Source of the DNA: an uncultured Pseudoflavonifractor sp.
GTDB taxonomy: Bacteria; Bacillota; Clostridia; Oscillospirales; Oscillospiraceae
DNA length: 64,000 nucleotides
Direction of reading: 5' to 3'
Assembly: GCA_947425785.1 (NCBI GenBank)
Contig: CANEAY010000002.1
Location: 1 to 64,000 of the forward strand
Under the pieces are notes generated by a model. That model worked only from the letters and a program-made list of their open reading frames with translations, had not been told where the DNA came from and ran no database searches. Positions 50,869 through 59,577 of this stretch are shown in pieces (positions within the stretch are counted from its first letter, which is position 1; each line of letters opens with the position of its first letter). Both the position numbers and the translations under genes were made by a program.

Positions 50869-52233
50869 ATGCCCATGTTTAACAGCAACGAGATTTTAGA
50901 TACCATCCACATGATCGACCAACAGCATCTGGACGTGCGCACCATCACCATGGGGGTGTCCCTGCTGGACTGCTGTGACCCGGATCCCAAGGCGGCCTGC
51001 GGGAAGATCTATGAGAAGATCGTCCGCTCTGCCAAGGATCTGGTAAAGACGGGGGAGGATATTGAGGCGGAGTTTGGCATCCCCATTGTCAATAAGCGCA
51101 TTTCTGTCACCCCTATGGCACTGGTGGCGGGAGCCTCCCGGTGCGAGGACTATACCCCCTTTGCCGTGGCGCTGGATAAGGCCCGGGCGGAGACGGGGGT
51201 CAACTTCATCGGCGGCTTCTCCGCCCTTGTGCAAAAGGGGATGACCCCCGCCGATGAGCGGCTCATCCGCTCCATTCCCCAGGCCCTGGCGGAGACCGAA
51301 CTGGTCTGCGGCAGTGTGAACGTGGGCTCCACTAAGGCGGGCATCAACATGGATGCGGTGGCCCTGATGGGAAAGACCATCAAGGAGCTGGCGGCAAAGA
51401 CCGCCGACAGCGCCGGATTTGGCTGCGCCAAGCTGGTGGTATTTTGCAACGCGGTGGAGGATAACCCCTTCATGGCGGGGGCCTTCCACGGGGTCAGCGA
51501 GGGTGACCGGGTCATCAACGTGGGCGTTTCCGGCCCCGGGGTGGTGTACCACGCCCTCCAGAGCGTGAAGGGGGCCTCCTTCGACGTGGTGGCGGAGACG
51601 GTGAAGAAGACCGCCTTCCGCATCACCCGCATGGGCCAGCTTGTAGCCCAGGAGGCATCCCGGCGGCTGGATGTGCCCTTTGGCATCGTAGACCTGTCCC
51701 TGGCACCCACCCCTGCCATTGGGGATTCGGTAGCCCGCATTTTGGAAGAGATGGGGCTGGAGGTCTGCGGCACCCACGGTACCACCGCCGCCCTGGCTCT
51801 GCTCAACGACGCGGTGAAGAAGGGGGGCGTCATGGCCTCCTCCCATGTGGGGGGGCTGTCCGGCGCCTTTATCCCGGTGAGTGAGGACGAGGGGATGATC
51901 GCCGCCGCCACCAATGGGACTTTGTGCCTTGACAAGCTGGAGGCTATGACCTGTGTGTGCTCGGTGGGGCTGGATATGATCGCCGTCCCCGGGGATACCA
52001 GCGCCGAGACCCTCTCTGCCATCATCGCCGACGAGGCGGCCATCGGCATGGTCAACTCCAAGACCACGGCGGTGCGCCTTATCCCCGCCCCGGGCAAGAA
52101 GGTGGGGGACAGGGTGGAGTTCGGGGGACTGCTGGGCTCCGCCCCGGTGATGCCGGTGCACCCCGAGAGCAGCGCGGCCTTTGTGGGCCGGGGCGGCCGC
52201 ATCCCCGCCCCCATGCAGAGCCTGAAGAATTAA
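50869..52233 (+). CDS. UPF0210 / PFL-family protein
   Basis: A conserved 454-residue protein with a glycyl-radical-enzyme-like (PFL) barrel in the solved family member, but without a confirmed reaction. Recognisable stretches are [20 protein letters not shown] at the start, [41 protein letters not shown] and [22 protein letters not shown]; the end is [13 protein letters not shown]. It is paired with the UPF0237 ACT gene. ATG 50869 has GGGAGG 8 bp upstream; ATG 50875 is an alternative. It is the last gene of the operon, before the folded non-coding region. Confidence 0.9.
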   Translation: MPMFNSNEILDTIHMIDQQHLDVRTITMGVSLLDCCDPDPKAACGKIYEKIVRSAKDLVKTGEDIEAEFGIPIVNKRISVTPMALVAGASRCEDYTPFAVALDKARAETGVNFIGGFSALVQKGMTPADERLIRSIPQALAETELVCGSVNVGSTKAGINMDAVALMGKTIKELAAKTADSAGFGCAKLVVFCNAVEDNPFMAGAFHGVSEGDRVINVGVSGPGVVYHALQSVKGASFDVVAETVKKTAFRITRMGQLVAQEASRRLDVPFGIVDLSLAPTPAIGDSVARILEEMGLEVCGTHGTTAALALLNDAVKKGGVMASSHVGGLSGAFIPVSEDEGMIAAATNGTLCLDKLEAMTCVCSVGLDMIAVPGDTSAETLSAIIADEAAIGMVNSKTTAVRLIPAPGKKVGDRVEFGGLLGSAPVMPVHPESSAAFVGRGGRIPAPMQSLKN

Positions 52234-52239
52234 GAGAAG

Positions 52240-52500
52240 CGCAGAGCAAGGGTCTGTGAGGAAGCTTGGACTGGAGCGAGGGCGAGCGGCGGGGGCATAA
52301 GGCCCCAAAGACCAGCCCGAGTCGGAGGGAAAGCGACCGAGCGGTCAGACCCTTGCGTAGCGTGACAGCCACCCTTTCGCAACTCCCGGTTGCGGCGATT
52401 CCAGCCAAAGCTGGTGGCGGCGCAACCGGATATTTTGGTAGGATAGGGGCGAGGGGCAGAGGAGGTCATCCTCCGCCCCTCGCCGGCCTTTTGCGGGGCC
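52240..52500 (+). ncRNA. Unassigned structured non-coding region (candidate RNA or repeat element)
   Basis: The 293-bp gap between the UPF0210 gene and the XRE gene holds dense hairpins. GCAAGGGTCTG (52246-52256) pairs exactly with CAGACCCTTGC (52346-52356). Inside, 52269-52272 pairs with 52320-52323, 52280-52283 with 52315-52318 and GGGGC 52292-52296 with GCCCC 52302-52306. After it come CGCAAC/GTTGCG (near 52379-52394) and CCAGC/GCTGG (near 52401-52414). The end is a long GC stem (GGCGAGGGG with CCCCTCGCC, about 52447-52484) followed by TTTTG. No family was recognised; it does not match RNase P, tmRNA or SRP signature sequences. It could be a non-coding RNA, a leader of the XRE gene or a dispersed repeat. 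Confidence 0.45.
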
Positions 52501-52526
52501 GAGTATTATCCGAAGGAGGATCCCAT

Positions 52527-53219
52527 ATGACATTGGGCGAGAGCATCTATTATTATCGGAAGCGGGCCGGACTTTCCCAGGAGGAGCTGGCCGCACAGGT
52601 GGGGGTGTCCCGGCAAGCGGTGTCCCGTTGGGAGCTGGGAGACACCACCCCCGAGGTGGGAAAGCTGGTGGCCCTGGCGGAGGCCTTTGGGGTGACCACC
52701 GACCAGCTGCTCAGCGGCAAGGCACCCGAGGAGGAGATCCCGGCGGCGGAGAACCCCGGGGAGGCGGCCGCTCCGGCGGCCCCGGAGGGGGATAAGCTGC
52801 CCGGCTTTTTGGCGCGGATGATCCGCCGTCACGGCTGGCTGGCAGGGGTGTATATCGCCCTCCAGGGCCTGGGAACGACGGTGGTGGGCATCCTTGCACG
52901 GAGCCTTTTCAGCAAAATGTTCCAGGTGACCTTGGGGGAGTTTTCCTCCATGGTTCCCGGGGGAGCGCTGGTCACCGACAGTGCGGGGAACCCCATCAGC
53001 CTGCCGCCGGAGGCCATGGAGGCGATTTACGGTGAGCTGGGCATGGGCTTTGACGGCTTTGCCTCCGGACAGGTGACGGCCATTTCTGAAACGGGGCAGA
53101 TCTTTGTGGGCTTTGCCACCGTCATTATGGTCATCGGCATCCTGGTCATGGCGGCCGGGGCCATCCTTGCGGTATACCTGCGCCAAAAGGGCCGGGAGGA
53201 GAAAGAAATAGAACCTTGA
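52527..53219 (+). CDS. XRE-family regulator with membrane segments
   Basis: A 230-residue protein. Residues 1-60 are a clear Cro/C1-type helix-turn-helix: LGESIYYYRKRAGLSQEELA, QVGVSRQAVSRWELGDTTPE, LVALAEAFGVTTDQLLSG. An Ala/Pro/Glu linker follows, then two hydrophobic helices (about 105-125 and 198-220) with an acidic stretch between. Membrane-bound XRE proteins of this shape are common in clostridia and may sense envelope state or a ligand; the target genes are unknown. ATG 52527 has AAGGAGGA 7 bp upstream. The gene is preceded by the folded non-coding region and followed by the third SLH protein gene, a possible target. Confidence 0.85.
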   Translation: MTLGESIYYYRKRAGLSQEELAAQVGVSRQAVSRWELGDTTPEVGKLVALAEAFGVTTDQLLSGKAPEEEIPAAENPGEAAAPAAPEGDKLPGFLARMIRRHGWLAGVYIALQGLGTTVVGILARSLFSKMFQVTLGEFSSMVPGGALVTDSAGNPISLPPEAMEAIYGELGMGFDGFASGQVTAISETGQIFVGFATVIMVIGILVMAAGAILAVYLRQKGREEKEIEP

Positions 53220-53222
53220 TAA

Positions 53223-53256
53223 CCGCCCCACCCCCTTGCTTTTGGGGGTGGGGCGG
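53223..53256. terminator. GC-rich hairpin after the XRE gene
   Basis: CCGCCCCACCCCC (53223-53235) pairs with GGGGGTGGGGCGG (53244-53256). There is no U-tract on the plus strand. Its loop contains the -35 element of the next promoter. Confidence 0.6.
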
Positions 53257-53264
53257 AGTACAAT
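53236..53264 (+). promoter_or_regulatory. Sigma-A promoter of the 818-aa SLH gene
   Basis: TTGCTT (53236-53241), 17-bp spacer, TACAAT (53259-53264). The spacer is one arm of the hairpin at 53223-53256. Confidence 0.6.
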
Positions 53265-53301
53265 AAAGGGGAAATTCATATAACGAAGGAAGGAAAATCC
53301 C

Positions 53302-55758
53302 ATGAAGAAGAACCGGATATTGGCCGGGGTTTTGGCTCTTGCATTGACTGTGTCCCCCTGGACGGTTCCCGCGGCGGCGGGCGTGGATTGGGCCGAGGAG
53401 CCTGCGTCCTGGGCCATAGAGCAGATGGAGGACTTGGCCAACAGCGGCGTCCTGGGCCAGGGGAGCTATCACCCCACCGTCATTATGAACCGGGGCCAGT
53501 TTTGCTATTTTATGGTCAATATCATCCACCGGGAGGGGCGGCGGGATCTTTTGAGCACCGCTTCCCCTGTGGCTGTGGACTATTTTGATGATGTGACCAG
53601 TCTGGACGGCTTTGGCGGACAGTTCAATGTGTACACGGCGGCGGCCTACGGCCTCACCGAGGGAGCCTCGGTGGACGGCAAGCGGCTGGCCGACTGCGGC
53701 AGTAATTTGACCCGTGAGCAGGCCGCCAAGATGATGTGCGCCCTGGTGGACGCACTGGAGAAGTACACCGGGGCCAAGCTGGAGGAGACCAGCGCCCCCA
53801 GGGAGTTTACCGATGGGGAGACCATCAGCCCCTGGGCCAGGGAGTCGGTAGACCGGGCCTCCGCCCTGGGACTTTTGAAGGGGGACGAGGCGGGACGCTT
53901 CAACCCCCAGGGCATCCTCACCTTCCAGGAAGCCTGCGTCATGCTGGACCGGGCCTTCCGGGCGGCGGAGGAGGCCAACCTGGCCCGGGAGGAGAGAGGG
54001 GGTATTGACCACCTCCTGTCCCGGCTGGAGTTGGCCACGGACTTTGCCGTCCACAGCCCCGGGGAGCTGTACCTTTTGGAGGAGAACGGAGAGTGGGCTA
54101 TCCTCCAGCTTCAGGGCCGGAATGTGGAAAATCCCGCTATCCGGGTGGAGAGTTTTGACAAGAATGGCAATTCCACCGGAATCAGGGATATTCCCATGGA
54201 GCTGGAGTTCTGTGCCGGGTTCTACGAGGGAGAGAATGCCTACTATCTGGCCTTTGGTCAGGACAACATGGAGGAGGACGACAGCAAGGAGGTCTACCGC
54301 ATCGTCCGCTATGACAAGGACTGGAACCGGCAGGGGGCCGCCTCGGTGAAGGGCGGGGAGAGCTGCACCACCCAGCCCTACCGCTCCACCGACCATGTGG
54401 CCATGGCGGAGGAGAACGGTACCCTCGTCCTCCATACCTCCCGGCTGCGGTATCTCACCCCCAAGGACGGCCTGCGGCACCAGTCCAATATCACCATTAA
54501 AATTTCCACTCCCGACATGACAGTCCAGTCGGTGAGCCCTGAGTTTCCCGGCAACCATGTGAGCCACTCCTTTGCCCAGTATGTGGCCTTTGACGGGGGA
54601 GAGCCGGTCTACGCCGACCACGGGGACGCCTACCCCCGGGGCTTCACTCTGAACCTGGACGCCCCTACCGGCATGGGGAGGGAGATGAATTTCTTCCCCT
54701 TTTCGGGGGCTATCGGGGACAACACCACCAATGCCATCCCCGGGGGCTTTGGCATTAGCGGGGACAATTACCTCTTTGCCGGGGCCTCCTCCCCCCAGAA
54801 AGGGAACGACAGCCTGACCTACTGCAACGCCTTCCTGGCGGTGATCCCCAAGGAGGGCTACCCCAACAGCAGGGCGGAGGTCAAATGGCTCACCGACTTT
54901 GCCCCCAACGGGGAGGAGTATGTGCGGCAGATCAATATGGCCCAGGTCAATAACAACACCTTCGTGGTCATGTGGCAGACGGTGAAGGAGTCCAGCCGCA
55001 CCACCATGGGGGATTTCGGAGACTTCTGCTACGCTGTCTTTGACGGGGCGGGCAACCAGGTGGGCCAGACGGTGACCCTGCCGGACTTCATGGTTCCCAA
55101 TGTGGATCCCACCGTCATCGGTGACCGCATCTGCTGGGTCCGGCCCGAGGCGGGGCCCTACGGGGTTTTCGGCCACTATCCTACCCGGCATTTGAAGGTT
55201 TACAGCCTGGAGATCGACGGGAACGACCCCTCCGCCGTGACCCCCACCCCCAAGCCCACGGAGACCCCCAAACCCGGGGAAACTCCCAAGCCCACGGAGT
55301 CCCCGAAGCCTGCCGAGACGCCCGAGCCCGGGGAGACTCCCAAACCCGGCCCCAGCAGCACGCCCTTGCCCGCTGATGGGAAGGTATACTCCTACCGGGC
55401 GGACTGGGACGGGGGAAAGTGGCTATCCCTGGAGGTGCTGGACGGCAAGACCATCCGCATGAGCGGCTGCATGGTGGATCTGCCTTCCTATTACAATTAT
55501 GTGGTGCTTCAGGCCTATGGGGAGCAGGCAGAAACGCCCTTAGTCCTGGGGGAGCCATTCTCCATCGAAGCTACAGTGGATCTGGAACGGTTCCGGCAGG
55601 AGGATCGGGATGGGATGTTCTACATTACGCCCATGATCTGCCAGAACCATGAGGCGGGGAAGAGGAACCTGGCCGGCTTCTCCTTCCCGGAAGGCACCAA
55701 GGTGTTTCTGGCCTTGGATGAGGAGGACAACTGTATCCTCCGGGTATCGGAGCAATAA
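53302..55758 (+). CDS. Secreted SLH-domain protein with TPKP linker, 818 aa
   Basis: An exported surface protein. Residues 1-26 form the signal peptide ([27 protein letters not shown]). SLH domains are at the N-terminus (about 28-75, 110-160, 175-222), with LTREQAAKMMCALVDAL and FNPQGILTFQEACVMLDRAF the clearest. Residues about 240-640 form a beta-rich domain without a known name. About 646-693 are a Pro/Thr/Lys linker of TPKPTETPKPGE type, as in wall-spanning linkers, and about 694-818 a C-terminal beta domain. Compared with the other two SLH proteins here, the anchor is at the opposite end. AAGGAAGGA precedes the ATG. Its ligand is unknown. Confidence 0.88.
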   Translation: MKKNRILAGVLALALTVSPWTVPAAAGVDWAEEPASWAIEQMEDLANSGVLGQGSYHPTVIMNRGQFCYFMVNIIHREGRRDLLSTASPVAVDYFDDVTSLDGFGGQFNVYTAAAYGLTEGASVDGKRLADCGSNLTREQAAKMMCALVDALEKYTGAKLEETSAPREFTDGETISPWARESVDRASALGLLKGDEAGRFNPQGILTFQEACVMLDRAFRAAEEANLAREERGGIDHLLSRLELATDFAVHSPGELYLLEENGEWAILQLQGRNVENPAIRVESFDKNGNSTGIRDIPMELEFCAGFYEGENAYYLAFGQDNMEEDDSKEVYRIVRYDKDWNRQGAASVKGGESCTTQPYRSTDHVAMAEENGTLVLHTSRLRYLTPKDGLRHQSNITIKISTPDMTVQSVSPEFPGNHVSHSFAQYVAFDGGEPVYADHGDAYPRGFTLNLDAPTGMGREMNFFPFSGAIGDNTTNAIPGGFGISGDNYLFAGASSPQKGNDSLTYCNAFLAVIPKEGYPNSRAEVKWLTDFAPNGEEYVRQINMAQVNNNTFVVMWQTVKESSRTTMGDFGDFCYAVFDGAGNQVGQTVTLPDFMVPNVDPTVIGDRICWVRPEAGPYGVFGHYPTRHLKVYSLEIDGNDPSAVTPTPKPTETPKPGETPKPTESPKPAETPEPGETPKPGPSSTPLPADGKVYSYRADWDGGKWLSLEVLDGKTIRMSGCMVDLPSYYNYVVLQAYGEQAETPLVLGEPFSIEATVDLERFRQEDRDGMFYITPMICQNHEAGKRNLAGFSFPEGTKVFLALDEEDNCILRVSEQ

Positions 55759-55769
55759 GAGATAGAAGG

Positions 55770-55806
55770 ATATGGAGGCCGTTTAAAGACGGCCTCCATA
55801 TTTTTT
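55770..55806 (+). terminator. Terminator after the 818-aa SLH gene
   Basis: ATATGGAGGCCGT (55770-55782) pairs with ACGGCCTCCATAT (55789-55801), then a T run. Confidence 0.9.
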
Positions 55807-55828
55807 GGCAAAACCTCCATAAAATCCC

Positions 55829-55857
55829 TTTCCAAACCAGTCCCGGAGGTGTATACT
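55829..55857 (+). promoter_or_regulatory. Possible sigma-A promoter of pgi
   Basis: TTTCCA (55829-55834), 17-bp spacer, TATACT (55852-55857), about 55 bp before the pgi start codon. Confidence 0.4.
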
Positions 55858-55911
55858 GTACACACAGGAGGACAAGCAAACCTGAAACTATTTACTCAGG
55901 AGGTCATTGAT

Positions 55912-57246
55912 ATGCTTCATCTTGATCTGTCCAATGTGACGCCCTTCCTGCCCGCAGGCTGGCGGGCAGGGGAGGAAAAGGGGCTGGAGAGGGCCCACGA
56001 CCATGTGATGAACGGCACCGGCGCCGGCAGCGATTATCTGGGCTGGGTGCGGCTTCCCGCAGACTACGACAAGGAGGAGTTTGCCCGCATCCAGAAGGCG
56101 GCGGAGAAGATCCGTTCCGATTCCAAGGTTTTGGTGGTCATCGGCATCGGCGGCAGCTATCTGGGCGCCCGGGCGGTCATTGAGACCCTCACCTCCAACA
56201 ACTTCAACCTGACCAAGAAGGACGGCCCCGCTATCTGCTTTGCGGGCAACGGCCTTTCCGCCGACGCCATGAACGAGGTCATCGACCTGGTGAAGGACGT
56301 GGACTTCTCCGTCAACATCATCTCCAAGTCGGGCACCACCACAGAGCCCGCCGTGGCCTTCCGTATCTTCAAGGCCCTGCTGGAGGAGAAGTACGGCAAG
56401 GAGGGGGCACGGGAGCGCATCTACGCCACCACCGACGCCAAGCGGGGGGCCCTGAAGGGCCTTAGCGACAAGGAGGGCTACGAGGAGTTCGTGGTGCCCG
56501 ACGCTGTGGGCGGCCGTTACAGTGTCCTCACCGCTGTGGGCCTGCTGCCCATTGCCGCCGCCGGTATCGACATTCAGGCCCTGATGGACGGCGCGAAGGA
56601 GGAGATGGAGCTGCTGGCCAAGCCCGGCATGGACAACCCCGCCTGGCAGTATGCCGCCGCCCGCCACGCCCTCTATGAGAGCGGCAAGCGGGTGGAGATC
56701 CTGGCGGCCTATGAGCCGGCGTTTCGGTTCTTCGGCGAGTGGTGGAAGCAGCTTTACGGTGAGAGCGAGGGCAAGGACGGCAAGGGCCTGTTCCCCGCCA
56801 GCGTGGAGTTTACCGCCGACCTCCACTCCATGGGCCAGTTCATCCAGCAGGGCGAGCGAGTGATGATCGAGACAGTGGTGCGCTTTGACAAGGCCCACAG
56901 CAGTCTGAATATCCCCAACGACCCGGAGAATGTGGACGGGCTCAACTTCCTGTCGGGCAAGTCCATGGCCTTTGTGGCGGAGCAGGCCCTGCGGGGGGTC
57001 ATCCTGGCCCATGTGGACGGCGGGGTGCCCAACATCCTGCTCACCGTCCCCAGCCGGGACGAGCGGAGCCTGGGCGCGCTCATCTACTTCTTTGAATTTG
57101 CCTGCGGCATCTCCGGCTATCTGCTGGGGGTGAATCCCTTCGACCAGCCCGGCGTGGAGGCATACAAGAACAATATGTATGCCCTGCTGGGCAAGCCCGG
57201 CTACGAGAAGCAGAAGGAAGAGCTTGAAAAGCGGCTGGGCTGCTGA
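55912..57246 (+). CDS. pgi: Glucose-6-phosphate isomerase
   Basis: It interconverts glucose 6-phosphate and fructose 6-phosphate in glycolysis/gluconeogenesis. The 444-residue length fits the short firmicute form. Motifs: [19 protein letters not shown] (about residue 75), [20 protein letters not shown] (phosphate-binding loop), [19 protein letters not shown], and the C-terminal [20 protein letters not shown] with the catalytic Lys region. ATG 55912 has AGGAGG about 9 bp upstream; a longer upstream reading is not supported. It is monocistronic or followed by the P-loop gene, which has its own promoter. Confidence 0.97.
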   Translation: MLHLDLSNVTPFLPAGWRAGEEKGLERAHDHVMNGTGAGSDYLGWVRLPADYDKEEFARIQKAAEKIRSDSKVLVVIGIGGSYLGARAVIETLTSNNFNLTKKDGPAICFAGNGLSADAMNEVIDLVKDVDFSVNIISKSGTTTEPAVAFRIFKALLEEKYGKEGARERIYATTDAKRGALKGLSDKEGYEEFVVPDAVGGRYSVLTAVGLLPIAAAGIDIQALMDGAKEEMELLAKPGMDNPAWQYAAARHALYESGKRVEILAAYEPAFRFFGEWWKQLYGESEGKDGKGLFPASVEFTADLHSMGQFIQQGERVMIETVVRFDKAHSSLNIPNDPENVDGLNFLSGKSMAFVAEQALRGVILAHVDGGVPNILLTVPSRDERSLGALIYFFEFACGISGYLLGVNPFDQPGVEAYKNNMYALLGKPGYEKQKEELEKRLGC

Positions 57247-57284
57247 TACAATTTGGAAATTTTCCGTGAATTTGCGCAAAAGAG

Positions 57285-57313
57285 TTGCAACGCAGCGGGA
57301 AAAATGTTACCAT
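57285..57313 (+). promoter_or_regulatory. Sigma-A promoter of the small P-loop gene
   Basis: TTGCAA (57285-57290), 17-bp spacer, TACCAT (57308-57313) with TGT just before it (extended -10 type). Confidence 0.55.
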
Positions 57314-57366
57314 ATCTTCAAAGACCGGAGACGGCTCCGGTGGACAACGTGAAGGAGTGAACAAAC

Positions 57367-57780
57367 ATGGTTAGAGTGATCATGGGAGTGAAGGGTACCG
57401 GCAAGACCAAGCAGATGATCGAGCTCATCAACGCCGCGGCCAAGAACGAGGCGGGGAACGTGGTCTGCATCGAGCACGGCAGCAAGCTGACCTATGACAT
57501 TCATTATCAGATCCGTCTGATCGAGGCGAAGGATTACGCCTTGCAGAACTTCGATATGCTCAAGGGCTTTATCAGCGGCCTGCACGCAGGCAACTACGAC
57601 ATCACCAAGGTGTTTATCGAGAGCCTGACCAAGCTGGTGAACGTCTCTGCCGAGGATCCCGCTGTGGAGCACTTCCTGGACTGGCTCAACGACTTCGGTG
57701 AGAAGAACGGCATCAACTTTACCGTCACCATTTCCGCCGACGCCTCCCTGGCTTCCGAGGGCGTGAAGAAGTACTTCTAA
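57367..57780 (+). CDS. Small conserved P-loop ATPase-like protein, function unknown
   Basis: A 137-residue protein that starts with a Walker A motif, MGVKGTGKTKQMIELI (residues 6-21), and continues VVCIEHGSKLTYDIHYQIRLI, FLSTALIKE-free spacing, then ITKVFIESLTKLV as the likely Walker B strand (hydrophobics before Glu/Ser) and NFTVTISADASLASEGVKKYF at the end. It looks like a minimal RecA/ASCE core without extra domains and resembles conserved clostridial proteins sometimes labelled 'twitching motility' or ATP-binding. I cannot assign a process. AAGGAG lies upstream of the ATG. It has its own promoter and terminator. Confidence 0.72.
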   Translation: MVRVIMGVKGTGKTKQMIELINAAAKNEAGNVVCIEHGSKLTYDIHYQIRLIEAKDYALQNFDMLKGFISGLHAGNYDITKVFIESLTKLVNVSAEDPAVEHFLDWLNDFGEKNGINFTVTISADASLASEGVKKYF

Positions 57781-57797
57781 GTCTGAAAAGAATCAAA

Positions 57798-57836
57798 AAG
57801 ACCGGCCGTCAACCGAAGTTGACGGCCGGTCTTCTT
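57798..57836. terminator. Bidirectional terminator between the P-loop gene and the purine permease
   Basis: AAGACCGGCCGTCAAC (57798-57813) pairs with GTTGACGGCCGGTCTT (57818-57833), loop CGAA; convergent genes on both sides. Confidence 0.9.
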
Positions 57837-57849
57837 ATATCCCGTTGGG

Positions 57850-59271
57850 TCAGGCGATCAGGAAGAACTTGATAAGGAACAGGGCGGAGATGATATAGGT
57901 CAGCGCCGAGACCTCCTTGGCCTTGCCGGTGAAGACCTTGATGACAGTGTAGGCGATGAGGCCCAGGCCGATGGCGTGGCCGATGGAGCTGGACACGGGC
58001 ATGGCGATGAGCATAAGGGCCACGGGAACCATCTGATCCAGGTCGTCAAAGTCCACGTTTTTCAGGCCCATGACCATCAGAACGCCCACATAGATCAGGG
58101 CGGAGGAGGTGGCGGCGGCGGGGATGATGGCGGCGATGGGGGAGATGAACATACAGGCCAGGAAGAGGATGCCGGTGGTGAGGGCGGTGAGGCCGGTACG
58201 GCCGCCGGCCTCCACGCCGGAGGCGGACTCCACGAAGGTGGTGACGGTGGAGGTGCCGGTGCAGGCGCCGGCCACGGTGCCCACGGCGTCGGCCAGCAGA
58301 GCCTCCTTCATGTTGGGCATGTTGCCCTGCTCGTCCACCATGCCCGCACGGGAGGCGGTGCCCACCAGGGTGCCGATGGTGTCAAACATATCGATCATGC
58401 AGAAGGTGATGACCAGGGTGACGATGGTGAACCAGCTCAGCTGGAGGAAGCCCTGGAAGTTGAACTTAAAGAGGGTGGTCTCCACCATGTCGGCAAAGGG
58501 AGGGATGAAGGAGGCGGTGGCCAGGGAGGCAAAGGGGTCGGTATCCAGGAAGAGGAAGGAACCGGCCCAGTAGACCACGGAGGCTACCAGCATACCCAGC
58601 AGTACCGCACCTTTGACGCCCTTCTTGGCCAAGATGACGATGACGAAGAGGCCGATGAACATGGTGGCAACATTGAGAACCATGGGAACGTAGCCGGAGC
58701 CCATAGTGGTCTGGGCCACGGCGGGGGTCAGGGCGCCGAAGAAGTCCCGCATGACGAAGAAGGGGCCGCCGGTCTCGGAGTACACACCGGCGTTGGAGCC
58801 GAAGCCGATGTTCATCAGCATCAGGCCGATGGCGGGGGCGATGCCCAGCCGGACACCCAGGGGGATGGCCTCTACGATCTTCTCCCGGATGTTGAGCAGA
58901 GACAGGCCCAGGAAGATGATGCCCTCGATGAGGATGATGACCAGGGCGGCCTGGAAGGAGGCCACATAGCTCATGCCTGTCAGGCTGACGATATTGGCCA
59001 CCACGATGGCGAAGAAGCTGTTCAGACCCATGCCGGGGGCCAGGGCAAAGGGTTTGTTGGCGGCGAAGGCCATGACGAACATACCGATGGCCGAGGCGAT
59101 ACAGGTGGCCAGGAACACGCCGTTCCACAGGGAGGAGCCCACGTCAAAGCCGGTGAGCAGGTTGGGATTCAGAGCGATGATGTAGGCCATGGTCATGAAG
59201 GTGGTCAGGCCTGCGATGAGCTCTGTGCGAACTGTGGTGCCGTTTTCTTTGAGCTTGAACAGTTTTTCCAT
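57850..59271 (-). CDS. Purine permease, AzgA-type (NCS2/COG2252) hypoxanthine/guanine/adenine transporter
   Basis: A 473-residue, about 13-helix membrane protein. The N-terminal LKENGTTVRTELIAGLTTFMTMAYIIALNP is diagnostic for the AzgA/PbuG group. LAPGMGLNSFFAIVVAN, IGLMLMNIGFG, FCMIDMFDTIGTLVG and STVTTFVESASGVEAGGRTGL follow in order. Substrates in this group are adenine, guanine and hypoxanthine. ATG 59271 has GGGAG upstream; a longer frame would start inside the riboswitch. A purine riboswitch and terminator in the leader show that a purine of the guanine class represses it. A phosphoribosyltransferase gene is divergent from it. Confidence 0.92.
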   Translation of the reverse strand: MEKLFKLKENGTTVRTELIAGLTTFMTMAYIIALNPNLLTGFDVGSSLWNGVFLATCIASAIGMFVMAFAANKPFALAPGMGLNSFFAIVVANIVSLTGMSYVASFQAALVIILIEGIIFLGLSLLNIREKIVEAIPLGVRLGIAPAIGLMLMNIGFGSNAGVYSETGGPFFVMRDFFGALTPAVAQTTMGSGYVPMVLNVATMFIGLFVIVILAKKGVKGAVLLGMLVASVVYWAGSFLFLDTDPFASLATASFIPPFADMVETTLFKFNFQGFLQLSWFTIVTLVITFCMIDMFDTIGTLVGTASRAGMVDEQGNMPNMKEALLADAVGTVAGACTGTSTVTTFVESASGVEAGGRTGLTALTTGILFLACMFISPIAAIIPAAATSSALIYVGVLMVMGLKNVDFDDLDQMVPVALMLIAMPVSSSIGHAIGLGLIAYTVIKVFTGKAKEVSALTYIISALFLIKFFLIA

Positions 59272-59346
59272 AACGCTCCCTCTCCGCAACTTCCTGAATT
59301 TTTTCGGGATAAGGGAGACAAGCGGCAAAAAAGGGAAAAACAACAG

Positions 59347-59375
59347 ATGCGGAATCAAAAACTTGATTTCCGCAT
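59347..59375 (-). terminator. Riboswitch expression-platform terminator
   Basis: ATGCGGAATCAA (59347-59358) pairs with TTGATTTCCGCAT (59363-59375, one bulged base); on the minus strand CTGTTGTTTTT follows. It lies between the aptamer and the permease ATG. Confidence 0.75.
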
Positions 59376-59384
59376 TGTATGAAG

Positions 59385-59450
59385 TTCCGGTAGTTGTCGG
59401 ATAGGCCGCCAGTAGAGACTCGAGACCCAACTCGTCTCGATTATACCGAA
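59385..59450 (-). promoter_or_regulatory. Purine riboswitch aptamer (guanine-class) of the AzgA-type permease
   Basis: Read on the minus strand from 59450: P1 TTCGG, then TATAATC, P2 GAGAC, loop L2 GAGTTGG, GTCTC, junction J2/3 GAGTCTCTAC, P3 TGGCG, loop L3 GCCTATC, CGACA, junction ACTA, and P1 close CCGGAA. The order, the 7-nt loops with GG in L2 facing CC in L3, and the TCTAC junction match the xpt-type purine aptamer. The C in the 3' junction (59393) is the ligand-pairing base for guanine/hypoxanthine; a U would mean adenine. The downstream terminator suggests ligand-induced OFF control. Confidence 0.85.
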
Positions 59451-59516
59451 AATATGAAGTTGATAAAAATATGCTAACACAGAATGCGACAAAATACTAC
59501 TGATCATTCCTGCAAA

Positions 59517-59545
59517 TTGACAAGAAGAAAACCGGGGCGTATAAT
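59517..59545 (+). promoter_or_regulatory. Strong sigma-A promoter of the phosphoribosyltransferase
   Basis: Consensus TTGACA (59517-59522), 17-bp spacer, consensus TATAAT (59540-59545). Confidence 0.85.
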
Positions 59546-59577
59546 TCAAAATAGACAAAAGGAAGGAGCTGGTATTG

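Noticed and set aside
52240..52500. RNase P RNA, tmRNA or SRP RNA
   Set aside because: The GAGGAAGCTTGGAC stretch only superficially recalls the RNase P 5' core. No tRNA-like end (GTTCGA...CCA) or SRP GGAAGCAGCC-type core is present.
53146..55191. 681-codon minus-strand frame opposite the third SLH gene
   Set aside because: Shadow frame with Gly/His/Leu-rich composition; the sense frame has signal peptide and SLH domains.
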